NCBI GenBank assembly: GCA_038496675.1
Contig: CM076656.1
Coordinates: 17,327,849 to 17,391,848, forward strand
Origin: Rachycentron canadum
Lineage: Eukaryota > Chordata > Actinopteri > Carangiformes > Rachycentridae
Reading direction: 5' to 3'
DNA length: 64,000 bases
Made by a program: the position numbers and the translations under genes. Shown one piece after another: positions 25,401-35,483 of the stretch (within the stretch, counting starts at the first letter, position 1; each line of letters begins with the position of its first letter). The notes under the pieces are model-generated. The model saw only the letters and a list, made by a program, of their open reading frames with translations. It was not told the DNA's origin and ran no database searches.

Positions 25401-27198
25401 AAGCTGGTTTGTCTGTTCGAGGCACACACAGGGCCTATAAAGCTTGAGTGGAAGCAGCTTTGGGAGCAAGAGGAGCAGATAATGAGTTACATAGGTTATG
25501 TGGTATTTATTCCCGGGCGGGAGGAGGTTGTTATTGGGCTCTGTTGTTTGCTATAAAGAATTGATCGTGGCAGACTTTAGGACATTAAACTCAGAAACAT
25601 TTCTGCTCATATGAAACTGTAGTCCAGCATACGTCTTGTTTTGGGAAATTGAACAACATGACTCATTGTAAATGTTCACTTGGGAACTCTGTGTTCCCTC
25701 AAAGCTTTGGTGGTCAGAGACATGCAGAATTGGTCTTTATCAAATTACTTCCTCATAACGCAATGGCGAAATGTTTTAGCGTTTGACAACCATCTCTGTT
25801 TCTGATATAAGAAAAATAAAATTTCTAACCCTCTAATGAAGATTGAATCTAGTGCAGTGCAGCGCTTTGAGGTTAAGCGCTAATTTCAGCAAGCGAACAT
25901 ACTCACAATGATAATGCTAACATGTTGATATTTGTGTGGTGTATGTTTTTCATATCTGTGTCCCAGATTTATAATATACAAATTCTGTACATTATACTTA
26001 ATTTTGTCAGATTTTCTAGTGTTAACCACTCTGCATACTCAAAACCTGCTTAAATGATCAACCTATGTAGTTTAGCACGTTAGCATGCTAACTAGCGCTA
26101 AACACAAAGTACAGGTGAGGCTGATGGGAATGTCATTCGATTTCAGATATATGATCATAAATCAAACTCAAAACAATACAAAGATATGACATTTTAAAAC
26201 AAGTCAAATGATATATTCTTTAAAAGGGAAAATAATGATTACTTGCAGCTCAAAAACATGCATTTATAAAAAGAATTAGGTTGTGTGGTTTATTTTATTT
26301 GTATCTTTTTTATGGGTTTTCAATTTATAGTATAAAATTGTCGACTGCATGTTTTCATATATTTTCAAAAAAGTGTCAAAAAGATGAGATTTCAATCAGA
26401 TCTGTGGTGTCGTATTACCTGGTAAGATGGTTAGATGTAATCCATACACCACCTTCTGCTATAACCTTGGTCCTGTTCGCTCATCCTCCCTCATTTCTCC
26501 TTCTTCCTTCACTCCCTCTCTTTCCTTTCTCTCCCCTCTTCTTCCTCACCCCCTCCCCCACCTGGCTCCCTCCTTTGTTCTCCCAGAGCGTCTGCAGAGT
26601 GGTTCGTGTGATCCTAAGCCCGGTGAGCAGAACTCCACCCTGCGGCGGGAACTCAAGCAGTTCTTTGGCTGGGTCCGCAAGCATGCGTACGGCTGCAGCG
26701 GCATGTCAATCAAACTATATGATCAATGGCGGGTGTGGCTGCAGAAATCGCACAGAACGCGCAACCAGGTAGGTAAGAAGAATCTCTCTTTTTATTATCT
26801 CTGCTAAGACGCTCTCACACACACAGACACACACATCGGCCACTGCTGCACTTATGTCCTTAACTGAATTTCTGACCCAGTCTGTGTTATGCCATGTGGT
26901 GAGCATTTTCACAAACATAAACAGGACTGGCTCTGTGAAGTTTCAGTTCGTACTTTATGATCAGGTAAAATGTGCGGTTTTGGCTTTACTGGCCCAGAAA
27001 TGGAAGCATAAAAGTAGATATGCCCTCAGTCATGCACTCTGATTTTATTACATATTCTAACGATGTGGACGTCTGATCTTCAGCTGACGACCACAACAAA
27101 GGGAAATGAACATGTAAATGCAATTAACAGCCCACTGTAATGTCTCCTGTTTGTGTTTTGTTTTCTCTTGGCAAAAGGAGACCCTTTCACCGAAATGA
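17926..27198 (+). CDS. crlf1: Cytokine receptor-like factor 1 (CRLF1), 8 exons
   Basis: CRLF1 is a secreted class I cytokine-receptor-like protein. It pairs with CLCF1 and the complex signals through CNTFR/gp130/LIFR. Exons: 17926-17989, 20203-20481, 21543-21672, 21924-22096, 24170-24327, 24631-24799, 26587-26768, 27178-27198; frame is continuous (391 residues; human 422). Residues 1-21 make a signal peptide. An Ig-like domain follows (SPQDP, LYWTLNG, SGDNLVCHGADG), then two fibronectin-III cytokine-receptor modules (PPEKPVNLTCWS, CRWSPG; FTPYEIWVEATNQLGSA) ending with the WSDWS signature at about residues 310-314. Exon 7 has the family's C-terminal block KHAYGCSGMSIKLYDQWR. There is no membrane helix. 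The last exon (ETLSPK, stop) is chosen by acceptor and frame only; reading on past exon 7 would instead end at 26807. Exon 5 has an unusual donor (see findings). Confidence 0.93.
18237..18270. repeat. Perfect 14-bp hairpin in crlf1 intron 1
   Basis: Arms GAACATGTACTTGG and CCAAGTACATGTTC are exact reverse complements around a 6-base loop. Confidence 0.9.
20174..20198 (+). repeat. crlf1: (TG)12 tract at the crlf1 exon 2 acceptor
   Basis: Twelve TG units run directly into TCCAG, the acceptor of crlf1 exon 2 (exon starts at 20203). The tract takes the place of the usual pyrimidine tract. Confidence 0.9.
22410..22437. repeat. Poly(A) run of about 28 in crlf1 intron 4
   Basis: A pure A run on the plus strand. 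No target-site duplication or retroelement body was recognised next to it. Confidence 0.8.
23090..23132. repeat. Perfect 19-bp AT-rich hairpin in crlf1 intron 4
   Basis: Two 19-base arms beginning AAAATCTTATATT and ending AATATAAGATTTT pair exactly around the loop TTACA. Confidence 0.9.
24374..24437. repeat. 29-bp hairpin (one mismatch) in crlf1 intron 5
   Basis: Two 29-base arms, starting ATGCTGCATCTT and ending AAGATGCAGCAT, pair with a single mismatch around the loop ATAAAA. It begins 47 bases past the end of exon 5. Confidence 0.92.
25855..26200 (+). repeat. Copy of a dispersed teleost repeat (copy A)
   Basis: Blocks 'gctttgaggttaagcgctaa', 'acaatgataatgctaacatg', 'tagcacgttagcatgctaac' and 'ctaaacacaaagtacaggtg' occur in the order of a dispersed repeat I recognise from many fish genomes. 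The copy at 36985-37280 shares the same blocks in the same orientation. It lies in crlf1 intron 6. Confidence 0.6.
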
Positions 27199-28765
27199 CT
27201 GAGGCCAAATTGCACGCAGAGCCCCGGCATCCTCTATGTGTTTATGTGACTTTGTGAAGAGTTCAGATCCTTCAGCCACATCCTCTGCTGCTCAGTCCTT
27301 GAACTTTCAGAAATCCTCACTCTACCTGACTCAATAAGCTCAGCAGTCTCAGGGTTTTCTCGTGCTTAATAAGGCGCACGTGGTCGGCTGTAATGTCTTT
27401 GTTCTCAAGGTGTGACAGGTTCCCATTGATTACCTTGAGAAAGGTAGCATGGGGCTGGGAATGATGCACAGAATAAAAAAGGAAATGATGCATAGACAGA
27501 CGGCACACAGAGAAGTTATCCTAATGATTACAAATTACAGTTTTCCTATTGGATTTACCACAGATCAAACTATGTGCTTTGGTCTTTTTCAGATTCCACA
27601 AGACGATAATTCATAGCACCCCGTTCAGCACCACTGTGGCATTTAATTCAAGAGACACAGACGGATAACTGGCCCTGAGTGTCCCAGCTGTGTGAGAGGT
27701 CCAACGGCCCGGCTGAGGGATACCGCAGTGTTCGGTCATCAGCCTTGAGTTTAAAGGGCCCAAGTGGAAGATAACTGACGTGAGACAATGCAGCCTTTTT
27801 CTGCCATATCCGCCCGTCAAATCTGCCGTTGCACAAACACTAACATAGGCCCGCAGTAACTGCACTTTTATTCTATCTATATAAATATATAAAGACATTA
27901 TGGTACCAGCTCATATGTTTTATTAACTTAATACAATGTAAGACAAGCAAGTCCTAAATACTACTTTGAAGTCAAATTGTAATAAAGCATTACACAAGAA
28001 AAAATAGCATTATTTCAGTATTGTTTGTAAAGCAGTGGTTAGCAGTTTTATACTTTTTTAATTACAAGGCCTTATGTCCATTAAAAAAGTGTCAAGATCT
28101 CCACGAGCTAAATGGATTTGTTGTCAGTGTAGTTATATTTGGATATTTCTAAACCACAGAATTAGTGATCATTTATTAATCCCCAATAAACTGAGGCCCC
28201 ATGATCTGTAAAGTGTACATACTGTTGTGTATCTCAGCAGATGTTGTGATACAATTTATTTTTATAACTGTATATATATATATGTGGATTTTGTCTAAGT
28301 TATATACTTAAGTTGTGCTTTACGTGTGATCATTAAGTCTGAAAAATTGTGTATAAAAGTACAGTAAAGAACAGAAAATACCGTGGAAAGTGTTTTTTCT
28401 TTTTTTAATTAAAAAATATAATGTATCAAGTAAACAAAGATGGATGCAATTTTAAGTATTACTTAACCTTTTCAGTATTTACACATTTCGTCAATTTCAT
28501 TACACCAGAAGCATTTTTTTTTTTTGCTGAGACATGCATTAACACAAGCACATGACGCACACACACACAGAGACACACAGCCAGAATGTGAAAATTCCCT
28601 TGGGAGGAATAAAACTGCAGCAGCGAGCAGGGTGGAGCCAGAGGGGGAATCGATGAGTGCAGCTGAGGAGTCCAAGATGGAAGTTGCAGCAGGGCCGAGT
28701 TGACCCGTCAGCCCTGCTGTCTGGTGATGTGAGGGGGTGGTTGCAGGCCCCTCTGGAGTTGCCTG
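27199..28765. other. Convergent 3' region between crlf1 and rex1bd
   Basis: No gene is seen. Plus-strand AATAAA signals at 27472-27477 and about 27981-27986 could end crlf1, and a minus-strand AATAAA at about 28254-28259 could end rex1bd. A moderately GC-rich block at about 27590-27860 stands out against AT-rich flanks; it may be 3' UTR or a conserved noncoding element. Confidence 0.45.
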
Positions 28766-31236
28766 TCAATCACACTCCTCTGAGTCGTACTTAAAGTCCT
28801 GCATGATCTCACTCAGAGCTTCTTTGTTCTTGATGATTCTGGACAAGGGAAGAACAAAGACATTTAATTGTTTAATTAGTTATTTGTGTACATTCAAGAC
28901 AATTTATTTCCCTATAATAAAAGTGGAAACAAAGGGTAAGCCGTTGAATTAGACACAGGAAGCAAGTGAGGCCCTGAGCAGTTCCACAGCTGACAGCAGG
29001 TTGAAAATGAGTGACTGAATGGGTCAGAGGGGAGCTAACGCAGTAAACGCAGGGGTGGTAAGAACTGCTCTTACTCCTGCTTGATCTCCTGAATCTTTTC
29101 TTGACAGCCTTCGTCCTCCGGGTGATCCTGGGCCCGCTGCCTGGCCAGCTGCAGCTTGGCTGTCTGTTGAGAAGGCACATCAGATAAGATTTATGCAAAC
29201 CATTCATCAGCAAAGGATGGAGCAGAGACAGAGGATGAACTCTGAGATAATAGAAGCTTTATGACATTACTGGCAGAAAGGAAGTTGGGTTAATATTATA
29301 AAGGGGTGTAAAACTTCATACAAAAGTGCTACACATCAACACTGGACACCAGATGTATGAGATGCAGACTGATCAAGAATATGGAGAACCGCCGAAGTGC
29401 TTCACATTTTAACACCAAACTGTTTCTTAGCCATGATGAGTGTTGAGTGTCCAGTGAACCACTGGAAAAACAATGCACTGTTTACTAACAAGTCAGCACG
29501 AAGACATAAATATAGCCCATCAGAAGGGTCATGCGCTGTTTTCCTCCATTGGTGACGGTACACTTAAAACATCTATGACACATGTGCCACCATAAAAACA
29601 TCTGAATGCTTTAGGATGGAGAGCAACTATGATATGCTGACCATAAGAGTCCTGCCTCCTTGTGGTGAAAAAGAGGAACTGTATCAAACCTTAAACACGT
29701 TATAAACTCGAACTTAATTTCAAAACATTAATTTAAAATAAACATCATTAATTACGGCAGGTAAAGAGGATGTTTGAAACAAATTAGTAAATTGAGGCCT
29801 TTGTTATTCTTGTACATGGTTAAATTAACACTTAATAATACAGTAAAGTAATATAAGAAATTAGAATAAAATTTACAAATGAAAATACAAATAAATGAAT
29901 TAATTATTCAGTACAGAGATGACAATTGTTTATATCGGTTTATATATTGGATATGACTGCTGACTATATCACCTTTACACCTTCACCTCCTGTATGACCA
30001 GTGACCAAGTAGGTAACATACATACATACATACATACATACATGTCCACCATGCCACAAAACAGGCCATGTATGTTATATATTCTCCTTATTTTGGACCC
30101 TTCTGTCTTTTGTTCTCTGGTCTCTCTAATGGCGAATGAACCAGATATAAAAACGAACCACATAAAGAGAGTTTCCTACCAGTTCAAGTTTCTGTTTTTC
30201 TTTGCTCTGCAGCTTTTCTATGTGCTCAGAGAGGTCTGGCCTGTCAAACTCATGGTGCAGCTTCCCCTTGATCTCCAGCACTTCCTTGGAGATGCCGCAG
30301 AAGGCCTGCGTTATCTCATGGACCAGCTGCCTGTAGTGGTCGAAGTCATAATGAGGCCCCGTCCTCAAGTAGGCCTCATGTCCCCTGGAAGGCAGTCATC
30401 AGCAGAAACAACAATAAAAACATGAGAAGTAATCAATGAGGAATGATGAATTCAGATTCCTCTATTCATGTGCTTCTGAATCAAGTGAAGTGATTCCTGG
30501 TGACAGGAGGAAATGCGATGGTGAAAGTATGTGTGTATCCTTGTACACAGCCTCTAATGTATCATTACCAGATCCTAACTTACTCTTCAAAGAGCCGATA
30601 TGTCTCCACTCGCTCAGATTGCAGATGATAAAACCTCTGGATTAGTCCTTTAAAGTCTGTAGGGACCTAAACAGAGGAAATCACATAGACAGAACATAAC
30701 TACAAAACATCTGGAGATGGATCATCTATTTTTCATCTGTGAGGAATATTAATCCATCCAACTTCTTGTCAGGTAGAAATATAAAACATTTGACGGTTAC
30801 AGATATTTTTCTGTATATTATGGATTCTGTGTGCTATGGATTTATTGTCTTTCAGTAAAAACTAAGTATATTTACAAGATTTCCCTTTGAATTCTCGTGA
30901 TTGTTATGTTTGACATCTCATAGGTGAAACTGATCTAGAAACGACCTGATACTTCAAATGAATGTGATCTTGTACTAAATATGACAGTTTCCGATTGAAT
31001 TATCAAGGGGAAATAAACTGGGTTTTAATTGCCTCTTTTTCTTTACAATAATCTTGAAGTTAGAGGCAAACAGAGGACAATTAAACAAATACACAACAGC
31101 AACCACGAGTTACCATGAGTTTAGCCTAGCTTAGCTCGGTTTAGCTTGAAGTTTAGTTTAGCATCCGTGAAGTGTCAAATTCTCTGTGTCTGAGATGTAA
31201 AGTTATCTGCTGAATAAAAGGTCAAACACTTACCAT
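28766..31236 (-). CDS. rex1bd: REX1-B domain-containing protein (REX1BD), 5 coding exons
   Basis: This is the orthologue of human REX1BD (C19orf60), a small protein with a REX1-B domain; the name comes from an algal DNA-repair gene and the vertebrate role is not established. Exons: 31234-31236 (only the ATG), 30584-30666, 30180-30384, 29075-29163, 28766-28838; 453 bases, 150 residues. The core reads LIQRFYHLQSERVETYRLFEE, then YDFDHYRQLVHEITQAF and ISKEVLEIKG, followed by a charged, probably coiled-coil C-terminal half (LQSKEKQKLEL; KIQEIKQE) and the tail MQDFKYDSEE. The first coding exon is a bare start codon before GTAAGT. It converges on crlf1, as in the human block. The ETS/CRE-like sites upstream suggest broad expression. 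Confidence 0.88.
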
Positions 31237-31355
31237 GTTAACCTGTCGGAAAATACTGTGGCTGAGTTTAAAGAGTCTATAACAGCGACATGTTTATCAT
31301 TTACAGGTGAAAAGACGTTGCTTCGCTCCCGTGTGTGAATCAGCAGTCCGCCCAC

Positions 31356-31370
31356 CCGGAAATGACGCAA
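31356..31370 (-). promoter_or_regulatory. rex1bd: ETS and CRE-like promoter elements of rex1bd
   Basis: CCGGAA directly followed by ATGACGCAA lies about 120 bases upstream of the rex1bd start codon. An ETS core beside a TGACG element is typical of housekeeping promoters without TATA boxes. Function is inferred. Confidence 0.45.
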
Positions 31371-32324
31371 GAGCACGACACATTGGGACGGATTTCAAAG
31401 TAATTGTCATGAAAATAACAACAACATGACATCAGGAGCACTGAAGCCTACATTGACAAGAGAAGCGCTTTACCCAGCTGGTAGGACTATGGTAGTGCCC
31501 CTATGCCAGACAGTACATGTGTGTTTTAGAAGTGAAGTGTAAATCAATGTACTTTTCTTAACACGAAGTTGGTGCTAGTTTTATTTTGAAAAATGTGATA
31601 ACACGCTGCTGCTGCCACCAACCAATCAAATACTCTGCTGCACAATTACATCTCCTTTATTTGATATTTAATAACAGATGGTGTATTATTAAAAGATGGC
31701 AGCGATAGTCTGTTTTATAAGAACAACATAAAACCTTAAAAAAAAACAAACAACCAGGGGGATTTGACAAAGACGACCTGTTGCGCCTTATCTAAAAGAA
31801 AAGGATTCACTGAGGGCTTATCTGGGTCCTGGTCCGGTGTGTGTGTTCATGGGATTAGAAAGCATTATTCCAACCAATATGGAGGAAAGAGGTCGCGAAG
31901 CCACTACTGTGCAGACTCCTACGCCTTGAGTCTCCCTCTGCTGTTCATTGGTCCATTCAGCAGCTTCAGCACCACGCAGACTGAACAGCGACACTCAGCC
32001 GTGCAGCTCCCATCACACGAAGATGCCGCACGGACGGTGGCCTTCACGGTTACTATGAGACTGTTCATCTGATTCATTTCAGCCCTGATGCCATTGTTTC
32101 ATCGGTGTATGTCAAGTGTTTGCGGTCGGCGCATCCGGTAGCTCATTGCCCCCCTCGGTTTTGATCGGCTGTGTCGTCTCTAGCTCTGCAGGAGGAGGCT
32201 GTGTTCACCGTCACAGATGCTCGGACTCGCAGGTTTTGTTTATTTCACCGGGCTTCCCTCCCGTCGGGTCGACAGGCATGACGGACTGTGACACCGCCGC
32301 TCAGGCTATAGGCAGCAGAAGCAG

Positions 32325-32366
<42 letters not shown>

Positions 32367-32957
32367 CCCATGTACAGTGCCGCATCAACAAGCCTCGCCG
32401 CCCGACCACCGGGTCCCCCTGCCGGCGCCCCGGTGTCCGCCGGTCCCCCGACGCCTCTTGTGACATGACAGCTCGGGGAAGGAAGAGGAGGATCAAAGGT
32501 TACGGGGCAGGGGTTCAAGCAGGAGCGCTTACGGGTCGGATTCCTGAGGAGAGGGCACACGGGAATAGAGAGATTACCAAAAAAAAATTGATGTGATAAT
32601 CCAGTAATCTTTGCAGGGTATTTCGCCTCCAGAGAGGTCAGAGCACGGGGTCAGCCACCGGAGCAGGAACTGCTTGATGTGCCCATACAACAGCCTGAAC
32701 ACACAGGGGGATTGAAACTGGATCCTAGTCTCACTGGACCCATCTGGCCCCCTACCCCTCCTGTGATCCCACTGAAGCCTTATTGTGATTCTGATTCGGG
32801 CCTTCAGCGTGGTAGCACCCACCTTTGCCTTACACAGTCTCATCTGATGCACGGCCTCATAGTGTTGATACTGGTCGAGTCCCAGTCAGCTGTGCTGTTC
32901 CCCAGGCCCGTCAGGCTCACTTGGCTGCTCCTGACCATCACCTTCACCTGCACAGAC
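31371..32957. other. Head-to-head region between rex1bd and fam78
   Basis: No separate gene is supported. The right half (about 32020-32560) is GC-rich with many CpG and probably holds the fam78 promoter and 5' UTR, including a CAG-type repeat. The open frames here on both strands are low-complexity. Confidence 0.5.
32326..32364 (+). repeat. (AGC)13 trinucleotide repeat upstream of fam78
   Basis: Thirteen pure AGC units (CAG on plus), preceded by two AGA-interrupted units, about 600 bases upstream of the fam78 start codon in GC-rich DNA. Probably promoter or 5' UTR. Confidence 0.9.
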
Positions 32958-35483
32958 ATGGGCTGCATCCAGAGCATAGCCTGTAACAAGTCACGCATCA
33001 AGCGAGAGAACATCGTGGTGTACGACCTGTCCGCCACCATAGACCACTGCCCGACTGTCATCGAGGAGAACTCGCCAATAGTGCTCCGGTACAAGACGCC
33101 CTATTTCAAAGCCTCGGCGCGGATTGTGATGCCCCCCATTCCGCGCAATGAGACGTGGGTGGTGGGCTGGATCCAGGCGTGCACCCAGATGGAATTTTAC
33201 AACACCTACGGAGACGTCGGCATGTGAGTTCACACCTCTGTCACCTGCGTCCTCAGTGACCGGCCCATTCAGATGCATGAGTTGATATAGGCTGCAGAGG
33301 GGTTTGAATGCATGCTTACACATCCCATATAATAACGCGTTCATGCCCGTGCATCGCACTGAGCTGCACAGAGGAGCATTTGTGCGCGCAGCAGGTCAAC
33401 TGTGCTGATCAGCCTCCTTCATTCAAACGCCCACCGACAGATTCTGTTCCTGTGACTTTGGCACCTAAATAGAAAAGCTGCTATTAGAGGAGCTAAACAA
33501 CAGTTTGCTGCGCTCACTCTCAAATTGTGCCCACGGAGACATGTCCTTCCCCACACACCCCCACATCACACATTATCTGGAAGGCACACATGAGGGGGTG
33601 TTTAATCCTGCTGGGTTTAGGGAGTGGGTGGTGGGTGTAGGGGTGTTAGGATGGGGGCTTAGGGTGGGGTGTCATCAGATTTGTCACGAAAGCCTGACAA
33701 ATAGATGGAAGGGGGGCCACCACCAGATGACAAAAACTCTTGGGTACAACAAAGAGATGATGATAATCCTCTGACATACTGAACCACTAGATACCATTTA
33801 CAGGCAGCTGCTGTTAGTCTCATTGCGAGACTGTGTTTGGATAAGAATTCATTTCTGAAATGATCTAATTTCAGAAATGAAATTCTACTTTCTATATTTC
33901 AGGCACATGAATACATCAGCATATATCCAAATACAAAAAAACAGACCCACCCCCATCACTATCACTTTCAATCTGACTGACATTTTATTAAGTCATTTGT
34001 TTAAAAATACCAGAAAATGTGAAAAAATTACTGTTACAATTTAACAGCAGCAGCCAAAACCAAAAAAGTACTAAGAATCATAGTTAAATGGAAAAAGACA
34101 CACAGCAAAGCTGCCAATTGATTAAAGCACCATGTGAAAATACATATATTTCATGTCCAACTTGTGAATTATGCACAATATACATTAAACTCTACTGTGC
34201 AGTAGAGTAATACAAAAGTATTTAAAGAGCAACTTTCTGCTGACTTCAATTCTCACCCTGCTGCATCATGTAGAAGTGTACTCTCAGGTGTACCAGTACA
34301 CTGTAACATCACTGTTGGGTGCGGTTACAGGTGCAATAGATCACTTCTACAACTTACTTAAATCTGCCATTGAAATAAGGCAGTAAAACACTATTTGGCA
34401 GCCTGATATTAAATCACTCTTGAGAATGAATTTTCTCATTTCATGGCAAAGGGAAAACTGGTGATGTCAACAAATCCTGTTAAGAGACCAAAATCAAAAA
34501 TGTCAGTCTCTTTACTTTCTGACTTTCTGACGTAAATGTTTTCCTGAAACAGCTGGGCACTATAGATTTTAGCACACATTTTAATAATGTGTGCTAAAAT
34601 CTATAGTGTACTAATGTACAATTAGTACATTGATTGAAGACTATGTATTTCCAGCTGCAGAGATGGTGCTTTAGTGAGTCTTTAAGTCACCAGGACTCAA
34701 AATAAACTACAGTGCCCATGTTCATCATAATGCAGTCACCAAGTGCAGTGAAGTTCATTGATGTGTTTTTAATGGTGTCTATAGCACAGAGGAATAAGAT
34801 ATAGGAGGCTTTCGATACGTTATTGGATTATTGTTTGTTTGGTCTTTTCATGAGGTTTGTTGACAACATCAGACTATAAAACGACTTGGTCTTTAAATGA
34901 ATGCCACACAGAGGTGGCTTTGTTTCCAGTCTCATCCTTTCTGTGTCCCTGTCTCCCCAGGTCAAGCTGGGAGCTGCCTCAGCTGCGAGAGGGTCTGGTG
35001 AGGGCCATCAGCGACTCAGACGGTGTGAGCTACCCGTGGTATGGAAATACGACGGAGACCGTCACCATAGTGGGCCCCACCTCCAAACCATCCCGCTTCA
35101 TTGTCAGCATGAATGACAATTTCTACCCAAGCGTCACCTGGGCTGTGCCAGTCAGTGAATCTAACACGCCTCTACTGACTAATATCAAAAGGGACCAGAG
35201 CTTCACCACCTGGCTGGTGGCGCTCAACACCACGTCCAGGGAAAAGATCCTGCTCCACACCATCAAGTGGAGGATGAGGGTCGATATCGCTGTGGATCCG
35301 TCCCTGCCTTTGGGCTCTAGGGCCAGGCTGGTGGGCCGGGTACATCAGGACCAGCCTCGGGTGCTGACCCGCATGGAGCCCATTCCTCTTAACGCCATGG
35401 GGAGGCCCAATGCCAACGATGCCCAGGTTTTGATGTGGAGGCCAAGGAGAGGGCCTCCGCTGGTCGTCATACCACCCAAATAG
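32958..35483 (+). CDS. fam78b: FAM78 family protein, 2 exons (FAM78B-like)
   Basis: FAM78 proteins are conserved in vertebrates and have no known function. Exons 32958-33223 and 34961-35483 join at AT|G (GT/AG) to give 262 residues, near the 261 I recall for FAM78B and shorter than FAM78A (about 283), so FAM78B is preferred; the paralogue letter is uncertain. The start MGCIQS is the family's usual start. Gly2 with Ser6 fits an N-myristoylation signal and Cys3 could be palmitoylated. Family blocks seen: RENIVVYD, SPIVLRYKTPYFKASAR, NETWVVGWIQAC, SSWELPQLREG, SDGVSYPWYGNTTETVT, SMNDNFYPSVTWAVPVS, DQSFTTWLVA, PNANDAQVLMWRP and the terminal PLVVIPPK. The reading frame is open for 279 bases before this ATG, which allows a longer N-terminus (see findings). 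Confidence 0.9.
33844..33886. repeat. Imperfect hairpin in the fam78 intron
   Basis: Arms of about 18-19 bases (AGAATTCATTTCTGAAAT and its reverse complement with one extra T) pair around GATCTA. Confidence 0.8.
34558..34608. repeat. Perfect 23-bp hairpin in the fam78 intron
   Basis: Two 23-base arms, starting CACTATAGATTTTAGC and ending GCTAAAATCTATAGTG, are exact reverse complements around the loop TTAAT. Confidence 0.92.

Noticed and set aside
31764..32463. Frames of 102 and 115 codons on plus before fam78
   Set aside because: They cross promoter-like CpG-rich DNA and the AGC repeat, have no homology pattern and no splice link to fam78.
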